Source of the DNA: Pseudomonas putida
GTDB lineage: Bacteria; Pseudomonadota; Gammaproteobacteria; Pseudomonadales; Pseudomonadaceae
DNA length: 64,000 bases
Assembly (NCBI RefSeq): GCF_003228315.1
Contig: NZ_CP029693.1
Coordinates: 3,046,001 to 3,110,000, forward strand
Direction: 5' to 3'
This document shows, piece after piece, positions 27,633 through 36,777 of this stretch (its first letter is position 1; every line of letters begins with the position of its first letter). Made by a program: the position numbers and the translations under genes. The notes under the pieces were generated by a model. The model was given only the letters and a program-made list of their open reading frames with translations. It was not told the DNA's origin and made no database searches.

Positions 27633-30600
27633 ATGGCTTTTACCGATCCGTTCATCCGCCGCCCGGTACTCGCGACCGTGGTGAGCCTGCTGATTGTGCT
27701 GCTGGGCTTCCAGGCCTGGAGCAAGCTGCCGCTGCGCCAGTATCCGCAAATGGAAAACGCCCTGATCACGGTCACTACCGCGTACCCCGGGGCCAACGCC
27801 GAAACCATCCAGGGCTACATCACCCAGCCGATGCAGCAGAGCCTGGCCAGTGCCGAGGGCATCGACTACATGACCTCGGTCAGTCGTCAGAATTTCTCGG
27901 TGATCTCGATCTACGCGCGTATCGGCTCCAACAGTGACCGCCTGTTCACGGAACTGCTGGCCAAGGCCAACGAGGTCAAGAACCAGTTGCCCCAGGACGC
28001 CGAGGACCCGGTCCTGAGCAAGGAAGCCGCCGACGCTTCGGCACTGATGTACATCAGCTTTTTCAGCAAGGAACTGAGCAACCCGCAGATCACCGACTAC
28101 CTGTCGCGGGTCATCCAGCCGAAGCTGGCGACCCTGCCCGGCATGGCCGAAGCCGAGATTCTCGGCAACCAGGTCTTCGCCATGCGCCTGTGGCTGGACC
28201 CGGTGAAACTCGCCGGCTTCGGCCTGACGGCCAGTGACGTGACCAATGCGGTGCGCCAGTACAACTTCCTCTCCGCCGCCGGCGAGGTTAAAGGCGAATA
28301 CGTCGTCACCAGCATTAACGCCAGCACCGAACTCAAGTCCGCCGAAGCCTTCGCCGCCATTCCACTGAAGGTCGATGGCGACAGTCGAGTGCTGTTGCGT
28401 GACGTCGCGCGGGTCGAGATGGGCGCAGAAAACTACGACACCATCAGTTCCTTCGGTGGCACGCCCTCGGTGTATATCGGCATCAAGGCCACCCCCGGCG
28501 CCAACCCGCTGGACGTGATCAAGGAAGTGCGCAAGATCATGCCGGACCTTGAGGCGCAGCTTCCGCCCAACCTCAAGGCCGAAATCGCCTACGACGCCAC
28601 GCTGTTCATCCAGGCATCGATCGATGAAGTGGTGAAAACCCTGTTCGAGGCGGTGCTGATCGTCATTGTGGTGGTGTTCCTGTTCCTCGGAGCGTTGCGT
28701 TCGGTGGTGATCCCGGTGGTGACCATTCCGCTGTCGATGATCGGCGTGATGTTCTTCATGCAGATGATGGGCTATTCGATCAACCTGCTGACTTTGCTGG
28801 CGATGGTGTTGGCCATCGGCCTCGTGGTGGACGACGCCATTGTGGTGGTGGAAAACATTCACCGGCACATCGAGGAAGGCAAGACACCGCTGGAGGCCGC
28901 CCTCGAAGGTGCACGGGAAATCGCCATGCCGGTGGTGTCGATGACCATCACCCTGGCGGCTGTGTATGCGCCGATCGGCTTCCTGACCGGGCTGACCGGG
29001 GCGCTGTTCAAGGAGTTCGCCCTGACCCTGGCCGGAGCGGTGGTGATCTCCGGCATCGTCGCCCTGACGCTGTCACCGATGATGTGCGCCTTCTTGCTGC
29101 GCCACGACGAAAACCCCACGGGCCTGGCACACCGCCTCGACCGGATTTTCGAAAGCCTCAAACGCCGCTACCAAAGCCTGCTGCACGGCACGCTCAATAC
29201 CCGGCCGGTGGTGCTGGTGTTTGCCGTGATCGTGCTGTGCCTGATTCCGGTCCTGCTCAAATTCACCAAGTCGGAACTGGCGCCGGATGAAGACCAGGGC
29301 ATCATTTTCATGATGGCCAGCGCCCCGCAACCGACCAACCTCGATTACCTGAACACCTACACCGACGAGTTCGTCTCGATCTTCAAGGCTTTTCCCGAGT
29401 ACTACTCCTCGTTCCAGATCAACGGGTTCAACGGTGTGCAATCGGGCATCGGCGGCTTCCTGCTCAAGCCCTGGAACGAACGGCACCGAACCCAGATGCA
29501 GATCCTGCCCGACGTACAAGCCAAGCTTGAGGGCATCGCGGGCCTGCAGATTTTCGGATTCAACCTGCCTTCCTTGCCGGGTACCGGGGAGGGTCTGCCA
29601 TTCCAGTTCGTCATCAACACCGCCAACGATTACGAGTTGCTGTTGCAGGTGGTCGACCGGGTGAAGAAACGCGCCGTCGAGTCCGGCAAGTTCGCGTTTG
29701 TCGACGTCGATCTGGCCTTCGACAAGCCTGAAGTGGTGGTGGATATCGATCGCGCCAAGGCGGCGCAGATGGGCGTATCGATGCAGGACCTCGGCGGCAC
29801 GCTGGCGACCTTGCTGGGTGAAGCGGAAATCAACCGATTCACCATCGAGGGTCGAAGCTACAAAGTCATCGCACAGGTCGAGCGACCGTTCCGTGACAAC
29901 CCGGACTGGCTGAACAATTACTACGTCAGAAACAACAAGGGCGAACTGCTGGCCCTGTCGACCCTGATTACCGTGACTGACCGGGCCCGACCGCGGCAGT
30001 TGAACCAGTTCCAGCAGCTCAACTCGGCGATTCTCTCCGGCGTGCCGCTGGTGAGCATGGGTGAAGCCATCGATACCGTACGCCAGATCGCCCGGGAAGA
30101 AGCCCCCGTGGGCTTCGCCGTCGATTACGCCGGCGCCTCGCGGCAATACGTGCAGGAAGGCAGCGCATTGTGGGTAACCTTCGCCCTGGCACTGGCCATC
30201 ATCTTCCTGGTGCTGGCGGCACAGTTCGAAAGCTTCCGCGACCCGCTGGTGATTCTGGTGACCGTGCCGCTGTCGATCTGCGGCGCATTGCTCCCGCTGT
30301 TCCTCGGCTGGTCGAGCATGAATATCTACACCCAGGTCGGGCTGGTGACGCTGATCGGCCTGATCAGCAAACACGGGATCCTGATCGTCGAATTCGCCAA
30401 CCAGCTACGCAAGGACAAGGGTCTGACGCCACGCGAGGCCGTGGAAGAAGCCGCCTCCATCCGCCTGCGTCCGGTCCTGATGACAACCGCTGCCATGGTG
30501 TTCGGCATGGTGCCCTTGATCATCGCCACCGGTGCGGGCGCGGTCAGCCGGTTCGATATCGGCACCGTGATCGCGACGGGGATGTCCATCGGCACGTTGT

Positions 30601-30668
30601 TTACGTTGTTTGTCCTGCCGTGCGTTTACACGCTTCTGGCCAAACCCGATAAGCCTGAACAGCACTGA
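27633..30668 (+). CDS. mexW: RND multidrug efflux pump, MexW-like
   Basis: A 1011-residue inner-membrane RND transporter with 12 predicted membrane helices and two large periplasmic loops. It begins MAFTDPFIRRPVLATVVSLL. The proton-relay acidic pair is in TM4 (GLVVDDAIVVVENI), and a second copy region is GLISKHGILIVEFANQ. Length equals MexW (about 1018). It exports drugs by proton antiport in complex with the adjacent MexV-like adaptor and an unlinked OprM-type channel. Substrates cannot be predicted from sequence. Confidence 0.92.
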   Translation: MAFTDPFIRRPVLATVVSLLIVLLGFQAWSKLPLRQYPQMENALITVTTAYPGANAETIQGYITQPMQQSLASAEGIDYMTSVSRQNFSVISIYARIGSNSDRLFTELLAKANEVKNQLPQDAEDPVLSKEAADASALMYISFFSKELSNPQITDYLSRVIQPKLATLPGMAEAEILGNQVFAMRLWLDPVKLAGFGLTASDVTNAVRQYNFLSAAGEVKGEYVVTSINASTELKSAEAFAAIPLKVDGDSRVLLRDVARVEMGAENYDTISSFGGTPSVYIGIKATPGANPLDVIKEVRKIMPDLEAQLPPNLKAEIAYDATLFIQASIDEVVKTLFEAVLIVIVVVFLFLGALRSVVIPVVTIPLSMIGVMFFMQMMGYSINLLTLLAMVLAIGLVVDDAIVVVENIHRHIEEGKTPLEAALEGAREIAMPVVSMTITLAAVYAPIGFLTGLTGALFKEFALTLAGAVVISGIVALTLSPMMCAFLLRHDENPTGLAHRLDRIFESLKRRYQSLLHGTLNTRPVVLVFAVIVLCLIPVLLKFTKSELAPDEDQGIIFMMASAPQPTNLDYLNTYTDEFVSIFKAFPEYYSSFQINGFNGVQSGIGGFLLKPWNERHRTQMQILPDVQAKLEGIAGLQIFGFNLPSLPGTGEGLPFQFVINTANDYELLLQVVDRVKKRAVESGKFAFVDVDLAFDKPEVVVDIDRAKAAQMGVSMQDLGGTLATLLGEAEINRFTIEGRSYKVIAQVERPFRDNPDWLNNYYVRNNKGELLALSTLITVTDRARPRQLNQFQQLNSAILSGVPLVSMGEAIDTVRQIAREEAPVGFAVDYAGASRQYVQEGSALWVTFALALAIIFLVLAAQFESFRDPLVILVTVPLSICGALLPLFLGWSSMNIYTQVGLVTLIGLISKHGILIVEFANQLRKDKGLTPREAVEEAASIRLRPVLMTTAAMVFGMVPLIIATGAGAVSRFDIGTVIATGMSIGTLFTLFVLPCVYTLLAKPDKPEQH

Positions 30669-30674
30669 TAAACA

Positions 30675-30766
30675 CTGTGGGAGCGAGCCTGCTCGCGAAT
30701 ACGGACTGTCATTCAACGAATTTGTTGAATGGAAAGCCGCTTTCGCGAGCAGGCTCGCTCCCACAG
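30675..30766. repeat. REPIN, short subtype
   Basis: Arms CTGTGGGAGCGAGCCTGCTC and its complement about 92 bases end to end, after mexW. No conserved inner segment. Confidence 0.9.
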
Positions 30767-30799
30767 TAGATTTCATTGAGATTCAGGACAGGTAAATGA

Positions 30800-30832
30800 A
30801 AAAGGCCTCGCATCAGCGAGGCCTTTTATTTT
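30800..30832. terminator. Bidirectional terminator between mexW and the small gene
   Basis: Stem AAAAGGCCTCGC / GCGAGGCCTTTT with loop ATCA; A and T runs on either side allow use from both strands. Confidence 0.88.
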
Positions 30833-30851
30833 GGCTTCAATCGTTTCAACG

Positions 30852-31070
30852 CTATGGCCTCAACCCTTGAGACATTCCAAACACGAACAGCAATAAATCA
30901 TGATCAGGCTGAGTCGCCACGGATGCTTTGGTAATCCGCGGCAATGGGCAACTTTCCCCATTGCCTGAACTGAAAACCTGCGTGCGTGGCTGCTCCCAGG
31001 CAGCCACCGCCAGTGAAGCAACTGCCAAGGCTCCTACTAGAAACAAACCTCGCGCAACTTCGAGTTTCAT
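30852..31070 (-). CDS. Small exported protein downstream of inaA, hypothetical
   Basis: A 72-residue protein with a signal-peptide-like N-terminus (MKLEVARGLFLVGALAVASLAVAAWE) and a polar tail with one Cys (SCPLPRITKA). It starts 2 bases after the inaA stop, so it is probably co-transcribed with the methyltransferase and inaA. I do not recognise a named family; a short hypothetical gene is also found next to inaA in PAO1 as I recall. Confidence 0.65.
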   Translation of the reverse strand: MKLEVARGLFLVGALAVASLAVAAWEQPRTQVFSSGNGESCPLPRITKASVATQPDHDLLLFVFGMSQGLRP

Positions 31071-31072
31071 CG

Positions 31073-31786
31073 CTATAAACCTTTGATAGCGCTGCCAAAC
31101 GCCGTCTTATAAAAGTAGACGAGCTTTCCCCAATCCGCCGGGTTGAACGACGAGTGGCGACGCAACTGTTTCATATCGTGTGCAGCCGCTTGCCCTGCGG
31201 TCAGACGCTGCCGGCATTTCTCCAGATCGATCAATGCGACCTCGACCTGGGCGGCTTCACCCTCGCCGGTCACACGGAGAAAAACGTGCTTGATGTACAG
31301 GCAACTGTGCTGCCAACGGCCCTTGTGCATGCGCGCCAGGTTCTCGGCCAGATCCTTTAACACGCGATCATGCACCGCTTCGCCGTGGCGCTCCCGGCCA
31401 CCACTGGCGTACCAGTTTTCGATTTCATCGAAGCCATCCAGTGATTTGGTGACCAGCAGCGCGCGCCATTTGTGCACCGGATCACGCTGAGCGCCGCAGT
31501 AGATGATCTGCGGGACACGAACACCGAGCTTGCTGACACCCGTGAGGGCGTCACGTTCGCGCAGTACCGTTGGCCGGCCGAACGGGTGCAGCAGCGTACG
31601 ATGGATATGCCCGGTCTGACGCTTCACATAAAGCAACTGACCATCACTGCCCATGACCCGCTGAACACCACTTTCTCCACCACGGCGGACGTTGGGTTCT
31701 TCTACCCAATCACCGCGCTGATTCCAGAAATAGTCGAAGCGGTCCTGGGACCCCATATCCGATCCCTCTGCATACTGCACTGCCAT
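31073..31786 (-). CDS. inaA: InaA/WapQ-like lipopolysaccharide kinase family protein
   Basis: A 237-residue protein of the protein-kinase-like LPS kinase family. Features are LLYVKRQTGHIHRT (Lys-containing strand), RTLLHPFGRPTVLRERDALT, ENLARMHKGRWQHSCLYIKHVFLR (catalytic-loop region) and VALIDLEKCR (metal-binding Asp). It probably phosphorylates core heptose or acts on a related envelope substrate in the cytosol. The start at 31786 (MAVQYAEGSDMG) has GAGG upstream; the methyltransferase stop is 4 bases before it. In P. fluorescens and P. putida the methyltransferase-inaA(wapQ) pair is reported as a ColRS target. Confidence 0.85.
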   Translation of the reverse strand: MAVQYAEGSDMGSQDRFDYFWNQRGDWVEEPNVRRGGESGVQRVMGSDGQLLYVKRQTGHIHRTLLHPFGRPTVLRERDALTGVSKLGVRVPQIIYCGAQRDPVHKWRALLVTKSLDGFDEIENWYASGGRERHGEAVHDRVLKDLAENLARMHKGRWQHSCLYIKHVFLRVTGEGEAAQVEVALIDLEKCRQRLTAGQAAAHDMKQLRRHSSFNPADWGKLVYFYKTAFGSAIKGL

Positions 31787-31790
31787 CCTG

Positions 31791-32462
31791 TTACCTCTTG
31801 CGTAATACGTAAACCCGCCACATGGCATAGAGCGGGATAAAGTCCAATCGTTCCTGAATCCGGAACCCTGCCTGCTCAAATTCCTTTTCTACCGTAGCGG
31901 CCGGTAACACAAATCGATTTTGGTAACCGACCTGCCCACGTGTTTTCTCTGCGCGCTTGCGTTTCCAGGCTTTGAAATTGCCGTCCACCCACAGCGAAAG
32001 GATCACGCTGTCACGGCTAACGCGTTCGAATTCGCGCAAAATAGCCATTCGATGCTCGGCTTCACCGATGTGATGAAGCAAACGCATACAGAATATGCTG
32101 TCGACGGCGTTATCAGGTAACGCGATGTCGAATGCAGAAGTGTGCAAGGGTTGTACCCGTTTCACCACATCGGCCGGTTGTGCCTGTGTGGCGATCTTGA
32201 TCATGGACTCGGAATTGTCGGCGCCGATGATCACGCGATTGGGTTTTTCCGCCAGCATTGGCCAGAAACGCCCCGCGCCACAGGGCAGATCAAGAACCAG
32301 TCCTGGCTCACCGACCGCAGTCAGGGCCTTTCGAGCCATCTGAACATCACGCCAGTGCGACAGCCGCCGACCCAAGCCATCCTTATGCTTGCGCAGATAG
32401 CGCTTGGCATGTTCATCATCATACTTCTCGGAAAAGTCTAGCTTGATCGGGCCAGCCATCAT
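31791..32462 (-). CDS. SAM-dependent methyltransferase of the ColRS region
   Basis: A class I methyltransferase of 223 residues. The SAM-binding motif is VLDLPCGAGRFWPML, followed by IGADNSESMI and DSIFCMRLLHHIGE. It is the first gene of a unit with inaA and a small exported protein. Two adjacent ATG codons (32462 and 32459) both suit the AGGAG upstream. The substrate is unknown; the LPS-kinase partner suggests an envelope molecule. A ColR-like box stands 68 bases upstream. Confidence 0.85.
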   Translation of the reverse strand: MMAGPIKLDFSEKYDDEHAKRYLRKHKDGLGRRLSHWRDVQMARKALTAVGEPGLVLDLPCGAGRFWPMLAEKPNRVIIGADNSESMIKIATQAQPADVVKRVQPLHTSAFDIALPDNAVDSIFCMRLLHHIGEAEHRMAILREFERVSRDSVILSLWVDGNFKAWKRKRAEKTRGQVGYQNRFVLPAATVEKEFEQAGFRIQERLDFIPLYAMWRVYVLRKR

Positions 32463-32530
32463 CAGGTCTCCTGTACTTTCGAATGGCAACCACCTTAGGC
32501 AGCAAAATGTCCGCGTCAGGTCATGCAATT

Positions 32531-32546
32531 GTGAAAATTTTGTCAA
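32531..32546 (-). promoter_or_regulatory. Putative ColR box of the methyltransferase-inaA unit
   Basis: On the minus strand the sequence is TTGACAAAATTTTCAC. It matches the motif upstream of the LTA-synthase-like gene at 14 of 16 positions. It ends 68 bases before the start codon, and a weak -10 (GACATT) begins 19 bases after it. It resembles the published P. putida ColR consensus as I recall it. Confidence 0.6.
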
Positions 32547-32614
32547 GAAAACATCAAATTATTTCGAGATTTTACAAGATGCATCAATTGTCAGAATAGC
32601 TCGTCCTCAACCGA

Positions 32615-33898
32615 TCATTTTGTATCCGAGTTATACAAATCCACCTGGAAACGACAACCATTGGGTTCCATGGTGGTGAGGCTGACTGTCCAGCCCTGGT
32701 TTTCACAGATGCGTTGCACCAGCGACAACCCCAATCCCAACCCCTCCCCACGCTTCTCCGTGCCCCGCACGAAAGGCTCGAACATCGCTTCGCGTTTTTC
32801 CTCGGGGATGCCTACGCCGCTGTCCTCCACCGTGAAACCGTTACGGGTCAAGGTCAGGCGAATGAAACCTTGCTCGGTGTAATGCAATGCATTGCGCAGC
32901 AGATTGCCCATGACCGCATGCAGCAACGTTGCGTTATACCGCCCGTCCTGCTCGCTGCCCGGCTCAAAGGTCAGTAGTAGACCTTTGGTCTCGATCGGCT
33001 CGCGCCACAGATTGAGCAACCCCTCGGCCACCTGACGCAACGACTGTTGCGGCGACATGCTGGCGTCTTCGCGCTGAGCACGGGCCAGCATCAGGAAGGT
33101 TTGCACCAGTTCGCGCATTTCTTCACTGGCGCGGGCAATTCGCTCGACCTGAGCACGGCCGCGCTGATCGATTCGGGGGTTTTCCAGCAGCAGCTCGCAT
33201 GAACTGGCGAGCACCATCAATGGCGTGCGCAGTTCGTGGCTGACGTCACTGGTAAATAAGCGTTCCCGGGTCAACGCCTGGCGCAAACGGCCGAGGGTTG
33301 CATCGAAAGCCACAGCCAGTTCACCGACCTCATCAGCCGCGTAATCCGGAGCTAGCGGCGGCGCCAGCCCGAGCAATTGGTCGCGGTGACGTACCTGACG
33401 GGCCAAGCGCACAACCGGCGCCATCACCTTGCGCGCCAGCACCCAACCGAGGAAGACTGCCAATGCCAGGCTCAGTACGAAACCCACCAGCACCACGGCG
33501 AACAGCACCCGCTCGCGTTCTTCGAAGTCACTCTGGTCCTGCAACAGCACATAACGCCGTCCATCGACGACTTCGACCATCGCGTGATAGGACAGCTGCT
33601 CGCGAAACACCTCGTGAAACCCCGGATCCAGGTGCCGCAGATCCTTGGGCAACTCGAAATCACCCGGCCCACCACTGAAGTAGAACAACTGGTCCGGCTC
33701 GGGGCGATGGCTCCAGTCCGCGACGTTATCCATCAGCAACAAACGCTGCAAATCGCCGCCCAGGCCCGCCGAGATCAGCTTTTCTTCTACCAGGTGCACG
33801 GTCGCGACAATGCCCATGGCGAAGGCGCCGGCCACCAGCGCGCTCATCAGTGCAAAGGCAATGATGATCCGCTGACTGAGGCTCTGCTTAAACTCCAT
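32615..33898 (-). CDS. colS: Two-component sensor histidine kinase ColS
   Basis: A 427-residue inner-membrane kinase. TM1 is at residues 11-33, a periplasmic domain of about 95 residues follows, and TM2 is at about 143-167. A HAMP linker, the HisKA box (DVSHELRTPL, His221) and a HATPase domain (LLRNALHYTE, VEDSGVGIPEE, GEGLGLGLSLV) come next. ColS responds to metals such as zinc and ferric iron in P. putida. It overlaps the end of colR by 11 bases. A TTTGTAT/ATACAAA inverted repeat (32619-32639) spans its last codons. Confidence 0.92.
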   Translation of the reverse strand: MEFKQSLSQRIIIAFALMSALVAGAFAMGIVATVHLVEEKLISAGLGGDLQRLLLMDNVADWSHRPEPDQLFYFSGGPGDFELPKDLRHLDPGFHEVFREQLSYHAMVEVVDGRRYVLLQDQSDFEERERVLFAVVLVGFVLSLALAVFLGWVLARKVMAPVVRLARQVRHRDQLLGLAPPLAPDYAADEVGELAVAFDATLGRLRQALTRERLFTSDVSHELRTPLMVLASSCELLLENPRIDQRGRAQVERIARASEEMRELVQTFLMLARAQREDASMSPQQSLRQVAEGLLNLWREPIETKGLLLTFEPGSEQDGRYNATLLHAVMGNLLRNALHYTEQGFIRLTLTRNGFTVEDSGVGIPEEKREAMFEPFVRGTEKRGEGLGLGLSLVQRICENQGWTVSLTTMEPNGCRFQVDLYNSDTK

Positions 33899-34571
33899 CA
33901 CGCCCCTCGGCCAATCGATAACCCACGCCGTGCACGGTATGCAGCAAGGGTTTGGCAAACGGCTTGTCGATCACCTGGCGCAACTGATGGACATGGCTGC
34001 GCAGGCTGTCGCTGTCCGGGCAGTCATCGCCCCACAACGCTTCTTCAAGAATTTCCCGACGCAATACGTGGGGACTTTTCTGCATCAGCACCGCCAGCAA
34101 CTTCAGGCCTACCGGGTTGAGCTTGAGCAAGCGACCTTCACGGGTCACTTCCAGGGTGTCGAGGTCATAGTTCAGATCTGCAACTTGCAGGGTACGACGG
34201 CCTCCACCCTGGGTGCGACGCATGACCGCCTCGACCCGCGCTGCCAACTCCGAAAGGGCGAAAGGCTTGATCAGGTAATCGTCGGCACCGGATTTGAAGC
34301 CCTGCAACCGATCGTCCAGCTGATCACGGGCGGTGAGCATGATCACCGGTGTGTCCCGACGGGCATCCTCGCGCAGGCGTTTGCACAGGGTGTAGCCGTC
34401 GATACCGGGCAGCATGATGTCGAGCACGATCAAGTCATAGTGCTCGGTGGCTGCCAGATGCAGGCCCGACAAACCGTCCTGCGCGCAATCCACGGTGTAG
34501 CCTTTGAGCCCCAGGTAATCAGCCAGATTGGCCAGGATGTCGCGGTTGTCTTCAACCAATAAAATTCGCAT
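33888..34571 (-). CDS. colR: Response regulator ColR
   Basis: A 227-residue OmpR/PhoB-type regulator with a receiver domain (acidic ED near residues 8-9, phosphoacceptor D51, Lys in DDYLIKPF) and a C-terminal winged helix (LRREILEEALWGDD, SLRSHVHQLRQVI, HTVHGVGYRL). ATG 34571 is 8 bases after GGAGG and matches the family N-terminus MRILLVEDN. It is divergent from the LTA-synthase-like gene. ColRS maintains outer-membrane integrity, root colonisation and metal tolerance in Pseudomonas. Confidence 0.93.
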   Translation of the reverse strand: MRILLVEDNRDILANLADYLGLKGYTVDCAQDGLSGLHLAATEHYDLIVLDIMLPGIDGYTLCKRLREDARRDTPVIMLTARDQLDDRLQGFKSGADDYLIKPFALSELAARVEAVMRRTQGGGRRTLQVADLNYDLDTLEVTREGRLLKLNPVGLKLLAVLMQKSPHVLRREILEEALWGDDCPDSDSLRSHVHQLRQVIDKPFAKPLLHTVHGVGYRLAEGRDGV

Positions 34572-34688
34572 GGGCATCTCCTCCGTACACAGTAACGGCC
34601 GTCTTGGCCCGCGCAGCTTACGGTCAAGTGTGGCCCACGGCTAGGGGAAGGCCACCGAGGAATCGATCCGCTCAACCAAAGCACCGAA

Positions 34689-34704
34689 TTGACAAGTTTT
34701 TCAC
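34689..34704 (+). promoter_or_regulatory. Putative ColR box of the LTA-synthase-like gene
   Basis: TTGACAAGTTTTTCAC ends 69 bases before ATG 34774. A -10-like TACAGT begins 19 bases after it, the same geometry as the methyltransferase site. It also lies in the colR divergent promoter region. Confidence 0.62.
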
Positions 34705-34773
34705 TATCGATTCACACCTCGGCTACAGTGGTTGCGTCAAACTGTCACTTGATTGCTATAAGGAATGTAGATA

Positions 34774-36720
34774 ATGGACTTTCTGAAGACGGCACCAATG
34801 CGCTTTTTGCTATTGGTTACCGGCTCCTGGCTGATTATTTTTCTTCTGACCCGAACCGTTCTGCTCCTCACCCATCTTGATGAGGCCGGCAGCGGATTTT
34901 TGTCGGTCTTCGGTATTGGCCTGCTTTACGACCTGGGTTTCCTGGCCTATGCGGCGCTGCCCATGGGGCTCTATCTGTTGCTATGCCCGCCAGCCTTGTG
35001 GCGCCGGCGCGGACACCGCTGGTTTCTTCAGGCACTGCTCACCGTCAGCCTGTTTGCGATGCTGTTCACTTCCGTCGCCGAATGGCTGTTCTGGGATGAA
35101 TTCGGTGTGCGTTTCAACTTCATCGCCGTCGATTACCTGGTGTATTCCGACGAAGTGCTGAACAACCTGCTCGAGTCGTATCCGATCGGCACGCTGCTGA
35201 GTATCCTCGCCGTGCTCGCCGTGGCCTTGAGCTTCGTATTGCGCAAGCCCTTCATTGCCGCGCTGGATGCACCCTTGCCGCCCCTGCGTGGACGTCTGGT
35301 CAATGCCTTGGGCCTTGTCCTTGTCGCCGGCCTCAGCCTGCAGTTGCTGAGCCAGGACGCACCGCGCGCCCAAGGCGGCAATGCCTATCAGAACGAGTTG
35401 GCCAGCAACGGCCCCTACCAGTTTTTCGCAGCCTTCCGTAACAACGAACTGGATTACCCGCAGTTCTATAGCACGCTGCCATCGGCGGTCGTTGCCCAAC
35501 AGATTCGCGATGAGTTGAAGGAACCCAATGCCCGCTTCATCGGCGAGGACCCACAGGACATTCGTCGGCAAATCGATAATCCGGGTACGTTGCGCAAACC
35601 CAACATCGTGCTGGTCACCATTGAAAGCTTCAGCGCCAAATACATGGGCAGCAACGGTGATGAGCGCAACCTGACGCCCAACCTGGATGCCCTGCGCAAA
35701 CTGAGCCTGTACTTCAACAACTTCTACGCCACCGGTACCCGTACCGACCGAGGCCTGGAAGCCATCACCCTGGCCATTCCTCCGACGCCGGGACGTTCGA
35801 TCGTCAAGCGCGTGGGTCGTGAAAGCGGTTTCGCCAGCCTCGGCCAGCAACTCAATGCCGTGGGTTACGACAGTGTGTTTGTCTATGGCGGGCGCGGCTA
35901 TTTCGACAACATGAATGCTTTCTTCAGCGGCAACGGTTATCGCGTTGTCGACCAGAGCAGCGTCGACGAGTCAGAGATTCACTTCAAAAATGCCTGGGGC
36001 ATGGCCGATGAGGACCTCTACAAACAAACAATCAAACTGGCCGACGCCGACTACGCCTTGCAAAAGCCATTTCTGCTGCAGTTGATGACGACTTCCAACC
36101 ATCGTCCTTATACCTACCCGGAAAATCGGATCGATATCAAATCCGGCAACGGGCGCGACGGTGCGGTGAAATACACCGACTACGCCATTGGTCAGTTCCT
36201 CGATCAGGCGCGTCAGAAACCGTGGTTCGACAATACTATTTTCATCTTCGTCGCCGACCACACGGCGGGCAGCGCCGGCAAGGAAGACCTGCCGATCAGC
36301 AACTACCAGATTCCATTGTTCATTTATGCACCGAAATTGATCGAGGCCCGCGAGACTGCGCAACTGGCCAGCCAGATCGACCTGGCCCCCACTTTGCTGG
36401 GCCTGTTGAATCTGGATTATCAGTCGACGTTCTTTGGGCGTAACCTGTTGCAGGACAATTCGTTGCCACCACGTGTAGTGGTCGGCAACTATCAGCACCT
36501 GGGATTGTTCGACGGTAAAGATCTTGCGATTCTGAGCCCGCGCCAGGGATTGCGTCGTCACGATGCAGCCTTGACCGAAAGTCGCGAGTCCCGATCCAGC
36601 ACCAGTGACCCATTGATCACCCGCGCGATCACCTATTACCAAACCGCCAGTTATGGCTTCAAGCAGCAGCTGCTTGGCTGGAAAGTGCCCAAGGAGGGCA
36701 CCGCCCAAGTCAGCGAATGA
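34774..36720 (+). CDS. LTA synthase family sulfatase-fold phosphotransferase
   Basis: A 648-residue inner-membrane enzyme with about five N-terminal membrane helices (residues 10-205). A large periplasmic alkaline-phosphatase-fold domain follows, with the metal Glu in VTIESFS (E284), the likely catalytic Thr in TGTRTDRG (T324) and DH in VADHTA (D495, H496). Gram-negative members transfer phosphoglycerol or similar head groups to glucans or envelope glycolipids. The substrate here is unknown. It is divergent from colR and preceded by a ColR-like box, so ColRS control is likely. AAGGA is upstream of the ATG. Confidence 0.88.
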   Translation: MDFLKTAPMRFLLLVTGSWLIIFLLTRTVLLLTHLDEAGSGFLSVFGIGLLYDLGFLAYAALPMGLYLLLCPPALWRRRGHRWFLQALLTVSLFAMLFTSVAEWLFWDEFGVRFNFIAVDYLVYSDEVLNNLLESYPIGTLLSILAVLAVALSFVLRKPFIAALDAPLPPLRGRLVNALGLVLVAGLSLQLLSQDAPRAQGGNAYQNELASNGPYQFFAAFRNNELDYPQFYSTLPSAVVAQQIRDELKEPNARFIGEDPQDIRRQIDNPGTLRKPNIVLVTIESFSAKYMGSNGDERNLTPNLDALRKLSLYFNNFYATGTRTDRGLEAITLAIPPTPGRSIVKRVGRESGFASLGQQLNAVGYDSVFVYGGRGYFDNMNAFFSGNGYRVVDQSSVDESEIHFKNAWGMADEDLYKQTIKLADADYALQKPFLLQLMTTSNHRPYTYPENRIDIKSGNGRDGAVKYTDYAIGQFLDQARQKPWFDNTIFIFVADHTAGSAGKEDLPISNYQIPLFIYAPKLIEARETAQLASQIDLAPTLLGLLNLDYQSTFFGRNLLQDNSLPPRVVVGNYQHLGLFDGKDLAILSPRQGLRRHDAALTESRESRSSTSDPLITRAITYYQTASYGFKQQLLGWKVPKEGTAQVSE

Positions 36721-36730
36721 TAACCGGAAC

Positions 36731-36760
36731 GCCCCGGGCTGATGCCCCGGGGCTTTTTCC
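36731..36760 (+). terminator. Terminator after the LTA-synthase-like gene
   Basis: Stem GCCCCGGG / CCCGGGGC followed by TTTTT, 10 bases after the stop and 18 bases before the PAP2 start. Confidence 0.88.
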
Positions 36761-36777
36761 TTTGTTCAGGATCCACC

